The translations under genes and the position numbers were made by a program. Positions 38,071-46,079 of a DNA stretch of 64,000 nt are shown piece by piece. The first letter of the stretch is position 1; each line of letters begins with the position of its first letter. The notes beneath the pieces are model-generated. The model did no database searches. It saw only the letters and a program-made list of their open reading frames with translations, and was not told the DNA's origin. The stretch is from Rhodospirillales bacterium (lineage in GTDB: Bacteria > Pseudomonadota > Alphaproteobacteria > Rhodospirillales > Shumkoniaceae), in the NCBI GenBank assembly GCA_016776725.1, contig JADHSV010000003.1:25806-89805 (forward strand), written 5' to 3'.

Positions 38071-39893
38071 TGTGTGGAATCGTCGGCATAATCGGCAAGT
38101 CGGACGTCGCTCCGTCGATCATGGACGGACTGAAGCGTCTTGAATACCGCGGCTACGATTCAGCCGGGATCGCCACGCTGGTCAATGGCGGCATCGAACG
38201 CCGCCGCGCCGAAGGCAAGCTGACCAATCTGCAAACCCTTCTGGCCGAAAATCCGGTGCGCGGGCGCATCGGCATTGGCCATACCCGCTGGGCGACCCAC
38301 GGCATTCCCAACGAAAACAACGCGCACCCCCACGCCACCGATCACGTTGCCGTGGTTCACAATGGAATTATCGAGAACTTTGTCGAACTTCGGGCCGAAT
38401 TGACCGATCTGGGCCGCCACCTTGAAACCGATACCGATACCGAAGTCATCGCCCATTTGATCACCCGCTATCTGGAAGACGGGCAAGGTCCCGCCGAGGC
38501 CACTTTTTCGGCCCTGCAGCGTCTGGAAGGGGCGTTCGCGCTCGGCATTATTTTCGCCGGCGAACACGATCTGATGATCGGCGCGCGGCGTGGCAGCCCG
38601 CTGGCGGTCGGTTACGGCGATGGCGAGATGTTTATCGGATCGGACGCCCTGGCCCTGGCGCCGCTGACCCAGAAGATCACCTATCTGGAGGAAGGCGACT
38701 GGGCTGTGCTCACCGGCGCGGGCGCGGATGTTTTTGATGAGGACGGCAACGCGGTTGAACGCGAAATCCGCTCGACCGCGCTGTCCGGCGCGCTTATCGG
38801 CAAGGGCGGCTACCGCCATTTCATGCTCAAGGAAATTTACGAACAGCCGCAGGTGATCGGCGATACCTTGCGCTCCTACATCAATCCGCACAGCCGGTCC
38901 GTGACCCTGCCCGCGCTGCCCGGGAAAATCGCCATCGCCCCGCGCTTTACCCTGGTCGCTTGCGGAACGGCGTTTTACGCGTGCATGGTCGCCAAATACT
39001 GGCTGGAACGTATCGCGCGGGTTCCGGTTGAAGTCGATATCGCGTCCGAGTTCCGCTATAGGGCCGCCGACATGCCTGCGGGCGGCGTCGCGTTGTTCGT
39101 TTCGCAATCGGGCGAGACCGCCGACACCCTGGCCGCGCTGCGCTACGCCCGCGAGCAGGGCCAGCACATCATTTCCGTGGCCAACGTTCCCGAAAGCACG
39201 ATTGCACGGGAGTCCGATACTGTGCTCGCCACCTATGCCGGGCCGGAAATCGGCGTGGCTTCCACCAAGGCGTTCACCACGCAACTGACCGTGCTGGCCT
39301 GCCTGACCCTGGCCATTGGCCGCGCGCGCGGAACCATTTCACCGGATGACGAGGCACGCCTTGTCGGCGCGCTGACCGAGGTTCCGGCCCGCGCCGCCGA
39401 AGTCCTGAACCATGACAGCCGCCTGCGCGCACTGGCCCACGATGTGGCCGAGGCCCGCGACGTTTTGTATCTGGGGCGCGGAACCAGCTACGCCATCGCC
39501 CTTGAAGGCGCGTTGAAGCTGAAGGAAATTTCGTATATCCACGCTGAAGGTTACGCGGCGGGCGAGATGAAACACGGCCCCATTGCGCTGATCGACGAGA
39601 CCGTGCCCGTCATCGTCATCGCGCCGTCGGACACGTTGTTCGAGAAGACGGCGTCCAACGTGCAGGAAGTCATCGCCAGGGACGGGCGCGTCATCTTCTT
39701 CGGCGACGATCAAGGTATCGGACGTTTGGGCGACGTGCGCGCAACCTGCATCGCCCTGCCGGAGGTCGACGAATTCGTCGCACCCATCCTCTATTCCATC
39801 CCGGTCCAGCTTCTGGCCTACCATGTGGCCGTCATTAAAGGGACCGACGTGGACCAGCCGCGCAATCTCGCCAAGAGTGTTACGGTGGAATAG
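38070..39893 (+). CDS. glmS: Glutamine-fructose-6-phosphate aminotransferase GlmS
   Basis: GlmS makes glucosamine-6-phosphate, the entry step to amino sugars. The 607-residue protein starts MCGIVGIIG, with Cys2 as the amide-transfer nucleophile. It then has the glutaminase motifs and two SIS domains with VACGTAFYAC, SQSGETADT and the closing KSVTVE tail. Length is normal. It is coupled to glmU. The 3' end of glmS is the classical Tn7 attachment site, and a compositionally different islet begins shortly after it. Confidence 0.98.
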   Translation: MCGIVGIIGKSDVAPSIMDGLKRLEYRGYDSAGIATLVNGGIERRRAEGKLTNLQTLLAENPVRGRIGIGHTRWATHGIPNENNAHPHATDHVAVVHNGIIENFVELRAELTDLGRHLETDTDTEVIAHLITRYLEDGQGPAEATFSALQRLEGAFALGIIFAGEHDLMIGARRGSPLAVGYGDGEMFIGSDALALAPLTQKITYLEEGDWAVLTGAGADVFDEDGNAVEREIRSTALSGALIGKGGYRHFMLKEIYEQPQVIGDTLRSYINPHSRSVTLPALPGKIAIAPRFTLVACGTAFYACMVAKYWLERIARVPVEVDIASEFRYRAADMPAGGVALFVSQSGETADTLAALRYAREQGQHIISVANVPESTIARESDTVLATYAGPEIGVASTKAFTTQLTVLACLTLAIGRARGTISPDDEARLVGALTEVPARAAEVLNHDSRLRALAHDVAEARDVLYLGRGTSYAIALEGALKLKEISYIHAEGYAAGEMKHGPIALIDETVPVIVIAPSDTLFEKTASNVQEVIARDGRVIFFGDDQGIGRLGDVRATCIALPEVDEFVAPILYSIPVQLLAYHVAVIKGTDVDQPRNLAKSVTVE

Positions 39894-39980
39894 CCCTGTT
39901 CGCGCCGATCCCGTAAGGACCGGCTCTGGCGATCCCAAGCCGACATTTCCCACATTCGAGCCATTTTCGCCATAACCCGG

Positions 39981-40005
39981 AATTTTCCTGTCCAACAGGA
40001 AAATT
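39981..40005. terminator. Hairpin 88 bases after glmS, possible terminator
   Basis: AATTTTCCTGT (39981-39991) and ACAGGAAAATT (39995-40005) are exact reverse complements around a 3-base loop. The A- and T-rich outer arms allow bidirectional termination, but the stem is only partly G+C. It marks the point where base composition falls towards the islet genes. Confidence 0.5.
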
Positions 40006-40036
40006 GTCAATGTTCCAACTGTGTTCGTTTTATGAG

Positions 40037-40065
40037 TTGACTTTTATCCTATTTTATGGAATAAG
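40037..40065 (+). promoter_or_regulatory. Candidate promoter of the post-glmS islet
   Basis: TTGACT (40037-40042) and AATAAG (40060-40065) are spaced by 17 bases, 33 bases before a small gene with a strong ribosome site. The -35 box is good and the -10 box poor. Confidence 0.4.
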
Positions 40066-40097
40066 AGAATCTCACTCTTTAACAACGGAGGATAATC

Positions 40098-40208
40098 ATG
40101 GAAATCAAGTTAAGCAGACCATTCGCCATTGACGGCAATAAGCGCCCGGACGGCGCCACAATTTACGCTCTAAATGAGAACATAACGAGAAAATCGGAAG
40201 GAATATGA
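40098..40208 (+). CDS. 36-residue protein, possible phage tail-protein fragment
   Basis: A short frame begins at an ATG preceded by CGGAGGATAATC, one of the strongest ribosome sites in the window, and ends one base before the next gene. The product starts MEIKLSRPFAIDGNKRPDG. The pattern of alternating hydrophobics followed by P-x-x-x-D-G recalls the first strand of Mu-like tail assembly proteins, which are two to three times longer, so this may be a truncated remnant. The link is a weak pattern match. It is tightly followed by the head-protein-like gene, so they form one transcript. Confidence 0.45.
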   Translation: MEIKLSRPFAIDGNKRPDGATIYALNENITRKSEGI

Positions 40209-40209
40209 A

Positions 40210-40785
40210 ATGCAAAGCAGTCACTACACCTGGCGCACCGTGCAAGACGGCAAAGTGCGCTCCTCTCACGCCGACCGCGAAGGAAAAGTCTTCTTATGGA
40301 CCAAACCGCCCAAAGGCGGCCACCCCGGCGAAGATTTCAATTGCCGATGCTGGGCGGAACAAAACGTGGCGGAAGCTGATAAGTGCTACTACAAACGCCT
40401 CGACAAGGAAGAAGCCCAACGAAAATATGAGGATCACAGCGCTCAACTACCGAGTATTGAAGCCGATATCCAAAATTTGAAATTGGAAATCGAAGGATAT
40501 GAGTATGATTTGAGCATTCTAAACCAACTCTACGATGCTGCGGATATTGCTAGCAACGTAATCACCATTCCCCTTCCCCACACACGAATATTTGGCGGTT
40601 TTTCTGTTGTTGCCAAAGTAATTTTCATAGCGAAAATTCACGAAACAGAGGCTGCGATGCGGGAAAAAAATGCGGAACTAAAAGAACTTGAAGAAATTCA
40701 GCGAATTCTTCTCAGGGACAATGAACGCCTTCGGGTTAAATTTAAATTTTCCGAACAAGCATATGAACAATGTATGGGGAGCTAA
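40210..40785 (+). CDS. Phage minor-head (SPP1 gp7/MuF-like) domain protein
   Basis: The 191-residue protein opens with YTWRTVQDGKVRSSHADREG and GGHPGEDFNCRCWAE, the conserved C-terminal module of phage head-morphogenesis proteins of the SPP1 gp7/MuF group. The rest of a head protein is missing. Instead a charged coiled coil (about 70-105) follows, then a hydrophobic stretch (ADIASNVITIPLP to VVAKVIFIAKI) and a second coiled coil (145-185). Codon use is A+T-rich compared with its neighbours, which suggests transfer. No portal, capsid or terminase gene is near. It may be a prophage remnant or a MuF-type effector; I cannot tell which. Confidence 0.7.
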   Translation: MQSSHYTWRTVQDGKVRSSHADREGKVFLWTKPPKGGHPGEDFNCRCWAEQNVAEADKCYYKRLDKEEAQRKYEDHSAQLPSIEADIQNLKLEIEGYEYDLSILNQLYDAADIASNVITIPLPHTRIFGGFSVVAKVIFIAKIHETEAAMREKNAELKELEEIQRILLRDNERLRVKFKFSEQAYEQCMGS

Positions 40786-40815
40786 AACCACTATATGGCG
40801 TAATATAGAATACCA

Positions 40816-42210
40816 TCACTTATCCGGATGCTTAAATTCGGCAAACCGCTGAATTGTGTTGGCAAGGTGATAGTGCATAAATAGTTCCCGTTGGATTTCG
40901 CGGTCTAATTTCGGAACGGGCTTGAATTCGGTTTTGCTGGAAGAACCGGATTTTTCGAGGTGCTTTTCGGCAAGGGTGCGTAGTGCTGCTAGGTCCATTT
41001 GATCCAGTTTCTTCGCCCAGGCAAGAGCGTCTGACATCGCCTTGCTTTTCGGATTTGGGAATAAGCGGCCACATTGAATGGCATCACTGATATATCGGGC
41101 GGCATCTTTTTCAAACAGGGAAACCAGCGCATTACTTTTTCTGTCTAGTTGCCGCCATTTTTCATTTCGGCCCTGCGGGAATATCCGTCCCATAGCCCGG
41201 TTGTAGTTGCATTTTCGCAGCATGAATTCGTTGTGGCTCATTCCAAAAGGCCGGAAGAGGAAATTGGAATTGACAATGCCACTGTGATGGATGCCTGTGG
41301 TCCGGTCCAACAGTTGGCCATCCACGATTCTAAGGGTTTCAACTTCCGAAATCCTGCTGAGTCCCTCGAATTTTTTGGCGAATGTCTTTACTTCCTCATC
41401 CGACAAGGGATCAGGGAGGGTGGCTGACAGGGGTGCGAACGTTGCGGGAATATCAATATTGGTCAAATCCAGTTCACCATAGACATGGCTGAACACCTTC
41501 AAAGTCCGCCTTTCTTTCTCATCCATTTCTTCCAGCAAACGATTTAGTGATTTTTTCGTGATCGAAGAGGTATCAACGTTTTCTTGCTGTGCGCGTTTCA
41601 GCCAATACCACGCTTCACCAAGATTTCTTTCGAGGCCATCACCACTAAATTTCCGCCGTGCCAAATCCACGATGGCTGGCACATATTTTTGTATCGCAAG
41701 TTCTGCAAGGCGTCTCTCACTCAATCCACCATTACGCTTCGAATATCGTTGAATGCTATCGAATTCGGCCGGGGGGTACTTATGTTTCATCGCCCATAGA
41801 TGCAGTCTCGTTCCGATTATGCTGGCGCTGGCTCTAGTGCTGGCATTGCCTTCACCTGCGATTGATTCATAAATTTTCGCCTGACGGTAAATCTCGCTCA
41901 TCTCTCGATTGAACAAGTTCCGCACCCATTCCAATTCTGCAATGAAGTCTTTCTTTGCAAATGACCTGCGCGACATATCGTATTGTCTGGCCAGGGAAAT
42001 CAATTCATCAATACATAGGGCATACTCCACCCCCATGCTTCTTGCTGTAAAATTGGCTTGGCCAGGATGTGCGCCACGATGAGTATCGAACATGCTAACG
42101 CTTAGTTCAAGAACCTCACCCAGGTCTTCCTCGCAGGGTGTTTTAGAATAATCCCTGGCTAGCGTTGGTTGCGTTGCCAAAAGGGTGATTAGGAATACCA
42201 GCGCCAACAT
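40816..42210 (-). CDS. Secreted hypothetical protein with Sel1-like repeat
   Basis: The 464-residue protein has an N-terminal signal peptide (hydrophobic 1-18, cleavage near TLARD) and is otherwise mostly helical and charged. Around residues 185-225 a segment containing YVPAIVDLARRKFSGDG and AWYWLKRAQQEN resembles a Sel1-like (tetratricopeptide-type) repeat, so protein binding in the periplasm is plausible. The ATG has GAGGGGG upstream. The composition is A+T-rich like the neighbouring head-protein-like gene, with which it converges, so both belong to the islet after glmS. I recognise no named family. Confidence 0.7.
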   Translation of the reverse strand: MLALVFLITLLATQPTLARDYSKTPCEEDLGEVLELSVSMFDTHRGAHPGQANFTARSMGVEYALCIDELISLARQYDMSRRSFAKKDFIAELEWVRNLFNREMSEIYRQAKIYESIAGEGNASTRASASIIGTRLHLWAMKHKYPPAEFDSIQRYSKRNGGLSERRLAELAIQKYVPAIVDLARRKFSGDGLERNLGEAWYWLKRAQQENVDTSSITKKSLNRLLEEMDEKERRTLKVFSHVYGELDLTNIDIPATFAPLSATLPDPLSDEEVKTFAKKFEGLSRISEVETLRIVDGQLLDRTTGIHHSGIVNSNFLFRPFGMSHNEFMLRKCNYNRAMGRIFPQGRNEKWRQLDRKSNALVSLFEKDAARYISDAIQCGRLFPNPKSKAMSDALAWAKKLDQMDLAALRTLAEKHLEKSGSSSKTEFKPVPKLDREIQRELFMHYHLANTIQRFAEFKHPDK

Positions 42211-42404
42211 TTCTCGACCCCCTCAATCCGTTTGAACCTTTGGTCGCATATCTGAATTGACGAGGCTGCACTCTACCACTGGATGCAACCGCAAGAACAG
42301 TCGCGTTTTTCATTGGATAGGCCGTTGCAGCGACAGCTTACCTGTTCGGCCACGGCATCTGGCCAAAAGCGTCATCGCGGGATAGCCGGAGGAATTGCGG
42401 GCTT

Positions 42405-42761
42405 CTAGACCTTAGGGCCCTTGACGTTGAATAGTTCCGGCGAGATCAGTTCCCACGATTCACCGGCCGCCATCAGGCACGAGATGCCATTGGGCATGGT
42501 CATTACGATTGTCCAGGTGACGCCGTCTTCCGAAGAGAAGACCTGGACGATGCCGCCATTGCTGGCGAGGCCTATGCCGATGGGGGCTTCGGCATGCTTG
42601 GTTCCGAGCTGTTCGACGAGGTCCGCATGTTTCGCGCAGGCGACCTGCGCCGAAGCCGGGGTATGGGCGCCAAGGAGGAGGGTAAAGGCCAGCGCCGCAG
42701 CGCCAACCAGACGGGTAACGCTCTTCCTCGGCGGGTCACGGGTAACGGAATGCCTAAACAT
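42405..42761 (-). CDS. Small exported hypothetical protein
   Basis: The 118-residue protein has a twin basic start, a hydrophobic core and a clear signal-peptidase site (TPASAQVAC, near residue 38). The mature part of about 80 residues has two cysteines and the segment GLASNGGIVQVFSSEDGVTWTIVMTMPNGISCLMAAGESWE, a pattern I associate with small exported proteins of unknown role in Alphaproteobacteria. It is G+C-rich again, so it marks the return to core sequence after the islet. No operon partner is evident. Confidence 0.75.
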   Translation of the reverse strand: MFRHSVTRDPPRKSVTRLVGAAALAFTLLLGAHTPASAQVACAKHADLVEQLGTKHAEAPIGIGLASNGGIVQVFSSEDGVTWTIVMTMPNGISCLMAAGESWELISPELFNVKGPKV

Positions 42762-42974
42762 TGTTCCGCTCCTTTCATGCCTTGGTTAAGCAAGGATCGG
42801 GGCCTGTTTTTCGATGGTTTCCCGGTCCACAACACCATCATAATTAAAATCGTTATAAATTCAGTGATTTGCATCACATATCACGAATCTGTGACTCGGT
42901 GTGATCGGTGCGCCGTCTAAACCACCGTTGGTAAAACAGGCCGAATAGGTTGGTTTTCTGCCGTTTTTTCTGAA

Positions 42975-42987
42975 AAATGCGGCATTT
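42975..42987. promoter_or_regulatory. Short dyad upstream of gabD
   Basis: AAATGC and GCATTT flank a single G, giving a 13-base palindrome 63 bases before the gabD start. It could be a regulator site; no regulator gene is adjacent. Confidence 0.3.
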
Positions 42988-43006
42988 GAGGTTGATCGAA
43001 TGGACA

Positions 43007-43045
43007 CGCCTCCTAATTAAGAATCATTCTTAAAATAAAGAGGCG
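43007..43045 (+). promoter_or_regulatory. Hairpin able to mask the gabD ribosome site
   Basis: CGCCTC (43007-43012) is complementary to GAGGCG (43040-43045), which is the ribosome binding site of the gene starting at 43051. Inside lies a second perfect stem, TTAAGAA-TCA-TTCTTAA (43017-43033). The same inner dyad could instead be a DNA operator. Confidence 0.45.
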
Positions 43046-43050
43046 AAATC

Positions 43051-44508
43051 ATGCATCTTGAGAATCCCGGACTTTTCCGAACCCAGTGTTTTATTGACGG
43101 CCAGTGGATCGACGCCGACAGCGGCGATACGGTCGCGGTAAACAACCCGGCCGATGGCTCCATCATCGGCGCCGTGCCCAAAATGGGCGTGGGCGAAACC
43201 AGGCGCGCCATTGAAGCGGCCAACGCATCCTGGCCCGCGTGGCGGGCTAAAACGGCCAAGGAGCGCAGCGTAATTTTGCGCCGTTGGTACGATCTGATCT
43301 TGCAAAATGCCGATGATCTGGCGGTTCTCATGACCACCGAGCAGGGCAAACCGCTGAGCGAAGCCCATGGCGAAGTTGTTTTCGGTGCTTCTTTCGTGGA
43401 ATGGTTCGCCGAGGAGGGACGGCGCGTTTATGGCGACACGATCCCGCAGCATCAGCCCGACAAGCGTCTTATTGTTGTTAAAGAACCCATCGGCGTTGTC
43501 GCCGCGATCACGCCGTGGAACTTCCCCAACGCCATGATTACCCGCAAATGCGCTCCGGCCCTGGCCGTCGGCTGCCCGGTCGTGGTCAAACCGGCAACGG
43601 CGACCCCGTATTCGGCGTTGGCGTTGGCGGTGCTGGCCGAGGAAGCGGGCATTCCAAGGGGCGTTTTCAACGTGGTCACGGGGTCGGCCGGCGCTATCGG
43701 CGGCGAACTGACATCCAACGCAATCGTTCGCAAGATCACCTTTACCGGATCGACCGAGATCGGCAAAATTCTCATGACCCAGTCGGCAAGCACGGTGAAG
43801 AAGGTGTCCATGGAACTGGGCGGCAACGCCCCCTTCATCGTGTTTGACGACGCCGATCTGGACGCCGCCGTGGACGGCGCGATGATTTCCAAGTACCGCA
43901 ACACGGGGCAGACCTGTGTCTGCGCCAATCGCCTGTTGGTTCAAGACGGCGTGTACGACGCCTTTGTCGAAAAACTGGCGGCGCGGGTCAGGGGGCTTAA
44001 GGTTTCCGATGGCATGGAAGAGGGCTGCGAGCAAGGGCCGCTGATCGATATGGCGGCTGTCGAAAAGATCGAACAGCACATTTCGGACGCCACGGCCAAG
44101 GGCGCGCGGGTTCTTGCCGGCGGCAAGCGCCATGCCCTGGGCGGCAGCTTCTTCGAGCCCACCGTTATGGCCGACGTAACGCCCGACATGGCGGTTGCGC
44201 GGGAAGAAACCTTCGGACCGCTGGCGCCCATTTTCCGGTTCAATACGGAAAACGAGGCGGTCACGCTTGCCAATGCCACCGAGTTCGGGCTGGCGGCCTA
44301 TTTCTACAGCCGCGATATCGGACGCATCTGGCGGGTCGGCGAGGCGCTTGAATACGGCCTTGTCGGCATCAATACGGGCCTTCTTTCCACTGCCGAGGTG
44401 CCCTTCGGCGGCATCAAGGAATCGGGAATCGGCCGCGAGGGATCAAAGTATGGTCTCGACGACTTCCTGGAGATCAAATACCTTTGTATGGGCGGAATTG
44501 ACAATTGA
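43051..44508 (+). CDS. gabD: Succinate-semialdehyde dehydrogenase-like
   Basis: The 485-residue aldehyde dehydrogenase oxidises succinate semialdehyde (GABA degradation) or a similar semialdehyde with NAD(P). It has the cofactor motifs TPWNFPNAMITRK and FTGSTEIGK, the catalytic Glu in SMELGGNAPFIVF and the catalytic Cys in NTGQTCVCANR, a cysteine-rich form typical of GabD. The length and the C-terminus GREGSKYGLDDFLEIKY match the GabD group. The leader can form a hairpin covering the ribosome site. It is followed at 104 bases by gor on the same strand. Confidence 0.93.
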   Translation: MHLENPGLFRTQCFIDGQWIDADSGDTVAVNNPADGSIIGAVPKMGVGETRRAIEAANASWPAWRAKTAKERSVILRRWYDLILQNADDLAVLMTTEQGKPLSEAHGEVVFGASFVEWFAEEGRRVYGDTIPQHQPDKRLIVVKEPIGVVAAITPWNFPNAMITRKCAPALAVGCPVVVKPATATPYSALALAVLAEEAGIPRGVFNVVTGSAGAIGGELTSNAIVRKITFTGSTEIGKILMTQSASTVKKVSMELGGNAPFIVFDDADLDAAVDGAMISKYRNTGQTCVCANRLLVQDGVYDAFVEKLAARVRGLKVSDGMEEGCEQGPLIDMAAVEKIEQHISDATAKGARVLAGGKRHALGGSFFEPTVMADVTPDMAVAREETFGPLAPIFRFNTENEAVTLANATEFGLAAYFYSRDIGRIWRVGEALEYGLVGINTGLLSTAEVPFGGIKESGIGREGSKYGLDDFLEIKYLCMGGIDN

Positions 44509-44612
44509 TAAGCCCGCGACATTATTTGACTAGCCCCCGACTGGGGGCCGCCGCCCATGCGGCGTAAGCCAAGAGCCACCGGCTCGCCCGGCGACTGAGG
44601 GAACGAGAAAGA

Positions 44613-45968
44613 ATGCCGAATTTCGATTACGATCTGATTACCATCGGCGCCGGATCGGGCGGTGTGCGCGCGACGCGCATGGCCGGCGGATATGGCGCAA
44701 GGGTGGCCATTGCGGAAAAAAGCCGTGTCGGTGGCACCTGCGTGCTGCGCGGCTGCGTGCCCAAGAAACTGCTGATCTACGGGGCGCATTTCGCCCACGA
44801 TTTTGAGGATGCGGCAGGATATGGCTGGACCGTCGATGGCGCGACGTTCGACTGGGCGGCGCTGGTTGCGGCCAAGAACCGCGAGCTGGATCGTCTCGAA
44901 GAGGTTTACGGCAATATTCTAAGCAACAATTCCGTCGAGGTGCTGCGCGGCCGTGCGGTGCTTTCGGACCCCCATACGGTCGAGATCGACGGCAAATCCT
45001 ATAGCGCCGAGAAAATCCTTCTGGCATGCGGCGGCTGGCCGACCATGCCGCAAATCCCCGGCATCGAACACGTCATTACGTCGAACGAGGCGCTTGAATT
45101 GCTCAAATTGCCCAAGCGCATGGTCATTGTCGGCGGCGGCTATATCGCGGTCGAGTTCGCGGGCATCTTCAACGCCCTGGGGTCGGACGTGACGATCATT
45201 ATCCGCGCGCCCGAAATCCTGCGCGGCTTCGATGAGGACGTTCGCGCAACCCTTTCCGCCGAGATGGAAAAGAAGGGCATTGCCATTCGGCGTGAAACGA
45301 CGGTCGCGTCCATTGAGAAGACGGATGTGGGGTACGAACTCGCCCTGTCCGGCGGGGAGAAACTGGCAACCGGTCTGGTCATGTACGCCACGGGCCGCGC
45401 GCCCAATACGGCGGGCATGGGTCTGGCTGAAATCGGCGTGAAAATGAACAAGAAAGGCGCCATCGCCGTTGATGAATGGAGCCGCAGTTCCGTGCCCAGC
45501 GTCTTCGCCCTGGGCGATTGCACCGATCGGGTAAATTTAACGCCGGTGGCCATTGCCGAAGGCCGCGCTTTCACCGAAACCCAGTTTAACAACAATCCCA
45601 TTCAGGCGGCCTACGATAACATCCCGTCCGCCGTGTTCAGCCAGCCGCCGATCGGCACCGTGGGCCTGACCGAGGAAGCCGCGCGCGCGCTGGGGCCAAT
45701 CGACGTTTACATCTCGCGCTTCAAGCCCATGAAACATACGCTTTCCGGGCGGGACGAAACGATCATGATGAAACTGGTGGTGGACAGGGGGACCGATTTG
45801 GTGCTTGGCTGCCATATGGTCGGTGTCGATGCGCCCGAGATTGTTCAGGGGCTTGGCATCGCGTTGAAGTGCGGGGCGACCAAGGCGCAGTTCGATGCCA
45901 CGGTCGGAATTCACCCCACGGCAGCCGAGGAATTTGTCACCATGCGGGACAAGCGGCCCGATCCGTAG
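44613..45968 (+). CDS. gor: Glutathione-disulfide reductase
   Basis: The 451-residue flavoprotein reduces oxidised glutathione with NADPH in the cytoplasm. It has the FAD motif ITIGAGSGGVRATRMA, the redox-active disulfide in GGTCVLRGCVPKKLL, an NADPH-binding GGGYIAVEFAGIF segment, the second FAD motif VFALGDCTDRV and the C-terminal active-site HPTAAEEF. Residue pattern and length are those of bacterial Gor rather than of lipoamide dehydrogenase or mercuric reductase. The 104-base gap to gabD holds two G+C-rich hairpins (from 44524) without a T-run. Confidence 0.95.
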   Translation: MPNFDYDLITIGAGSGGVRATRMAGGYGARVAIAEKSRVGGTCVLRGCVPKKLLIYGAHFAHDFEDAAGYGWTVDGATFDWAALVAAKNRELDRLEEVYGNILSNNSVEVLRGRAVLSDPHTVEIDGKSYSAEKILLACGGWPTMPQIPGIEHVITSNEALELLKLPKRMVIVGGGYIAVEFAGIFNALGSDVTIIIRAPEILRGFDEDVRATLSAEMEKKGIAIRRETTVASIEKTDVGYELALSGGEKLATGLVMYATGRAPNTAGMGLAEIGVKMNKKGAIAVDEWSRSSVPSVFALGDCTDRVNLTPVAIAEGRAFTETQFNNNPIQAAYDNIPSAVFSQPPIGTVGLTEEAARALGPIDVYISRFKPMKHTLSGRDETIMMKLVVDRGTDLVLGCHMVGVDAPEIVQGLGIALKCGATKAQFDATVGIHPTAAEEFVTMRDKRPDP

Positions 45969-46079
45969 GCCGGAACAGGCGGAATATTGTTGTTTTTTTG
46001 GCGCTACCTCTGGAAAATTCCCATATTCCAGCGTATAGGCTTCCGTCTTCCCCCTTTTCGCTGAATGTTGAGGATAGAA

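Noticed and set aside
38000..38100. glmS ribozyme/riboswitch
   Set aside because: glmU and glmS share one base at the junction, leaving no leader for a ribozyme; the ribozyme is typical of Firmicutes.
44509..44612. Riboswitch or terminator between gabD and gor
   Set aside because: Two G+C-rich hairpins are present, but there is no T-run and no known riboswitch core.
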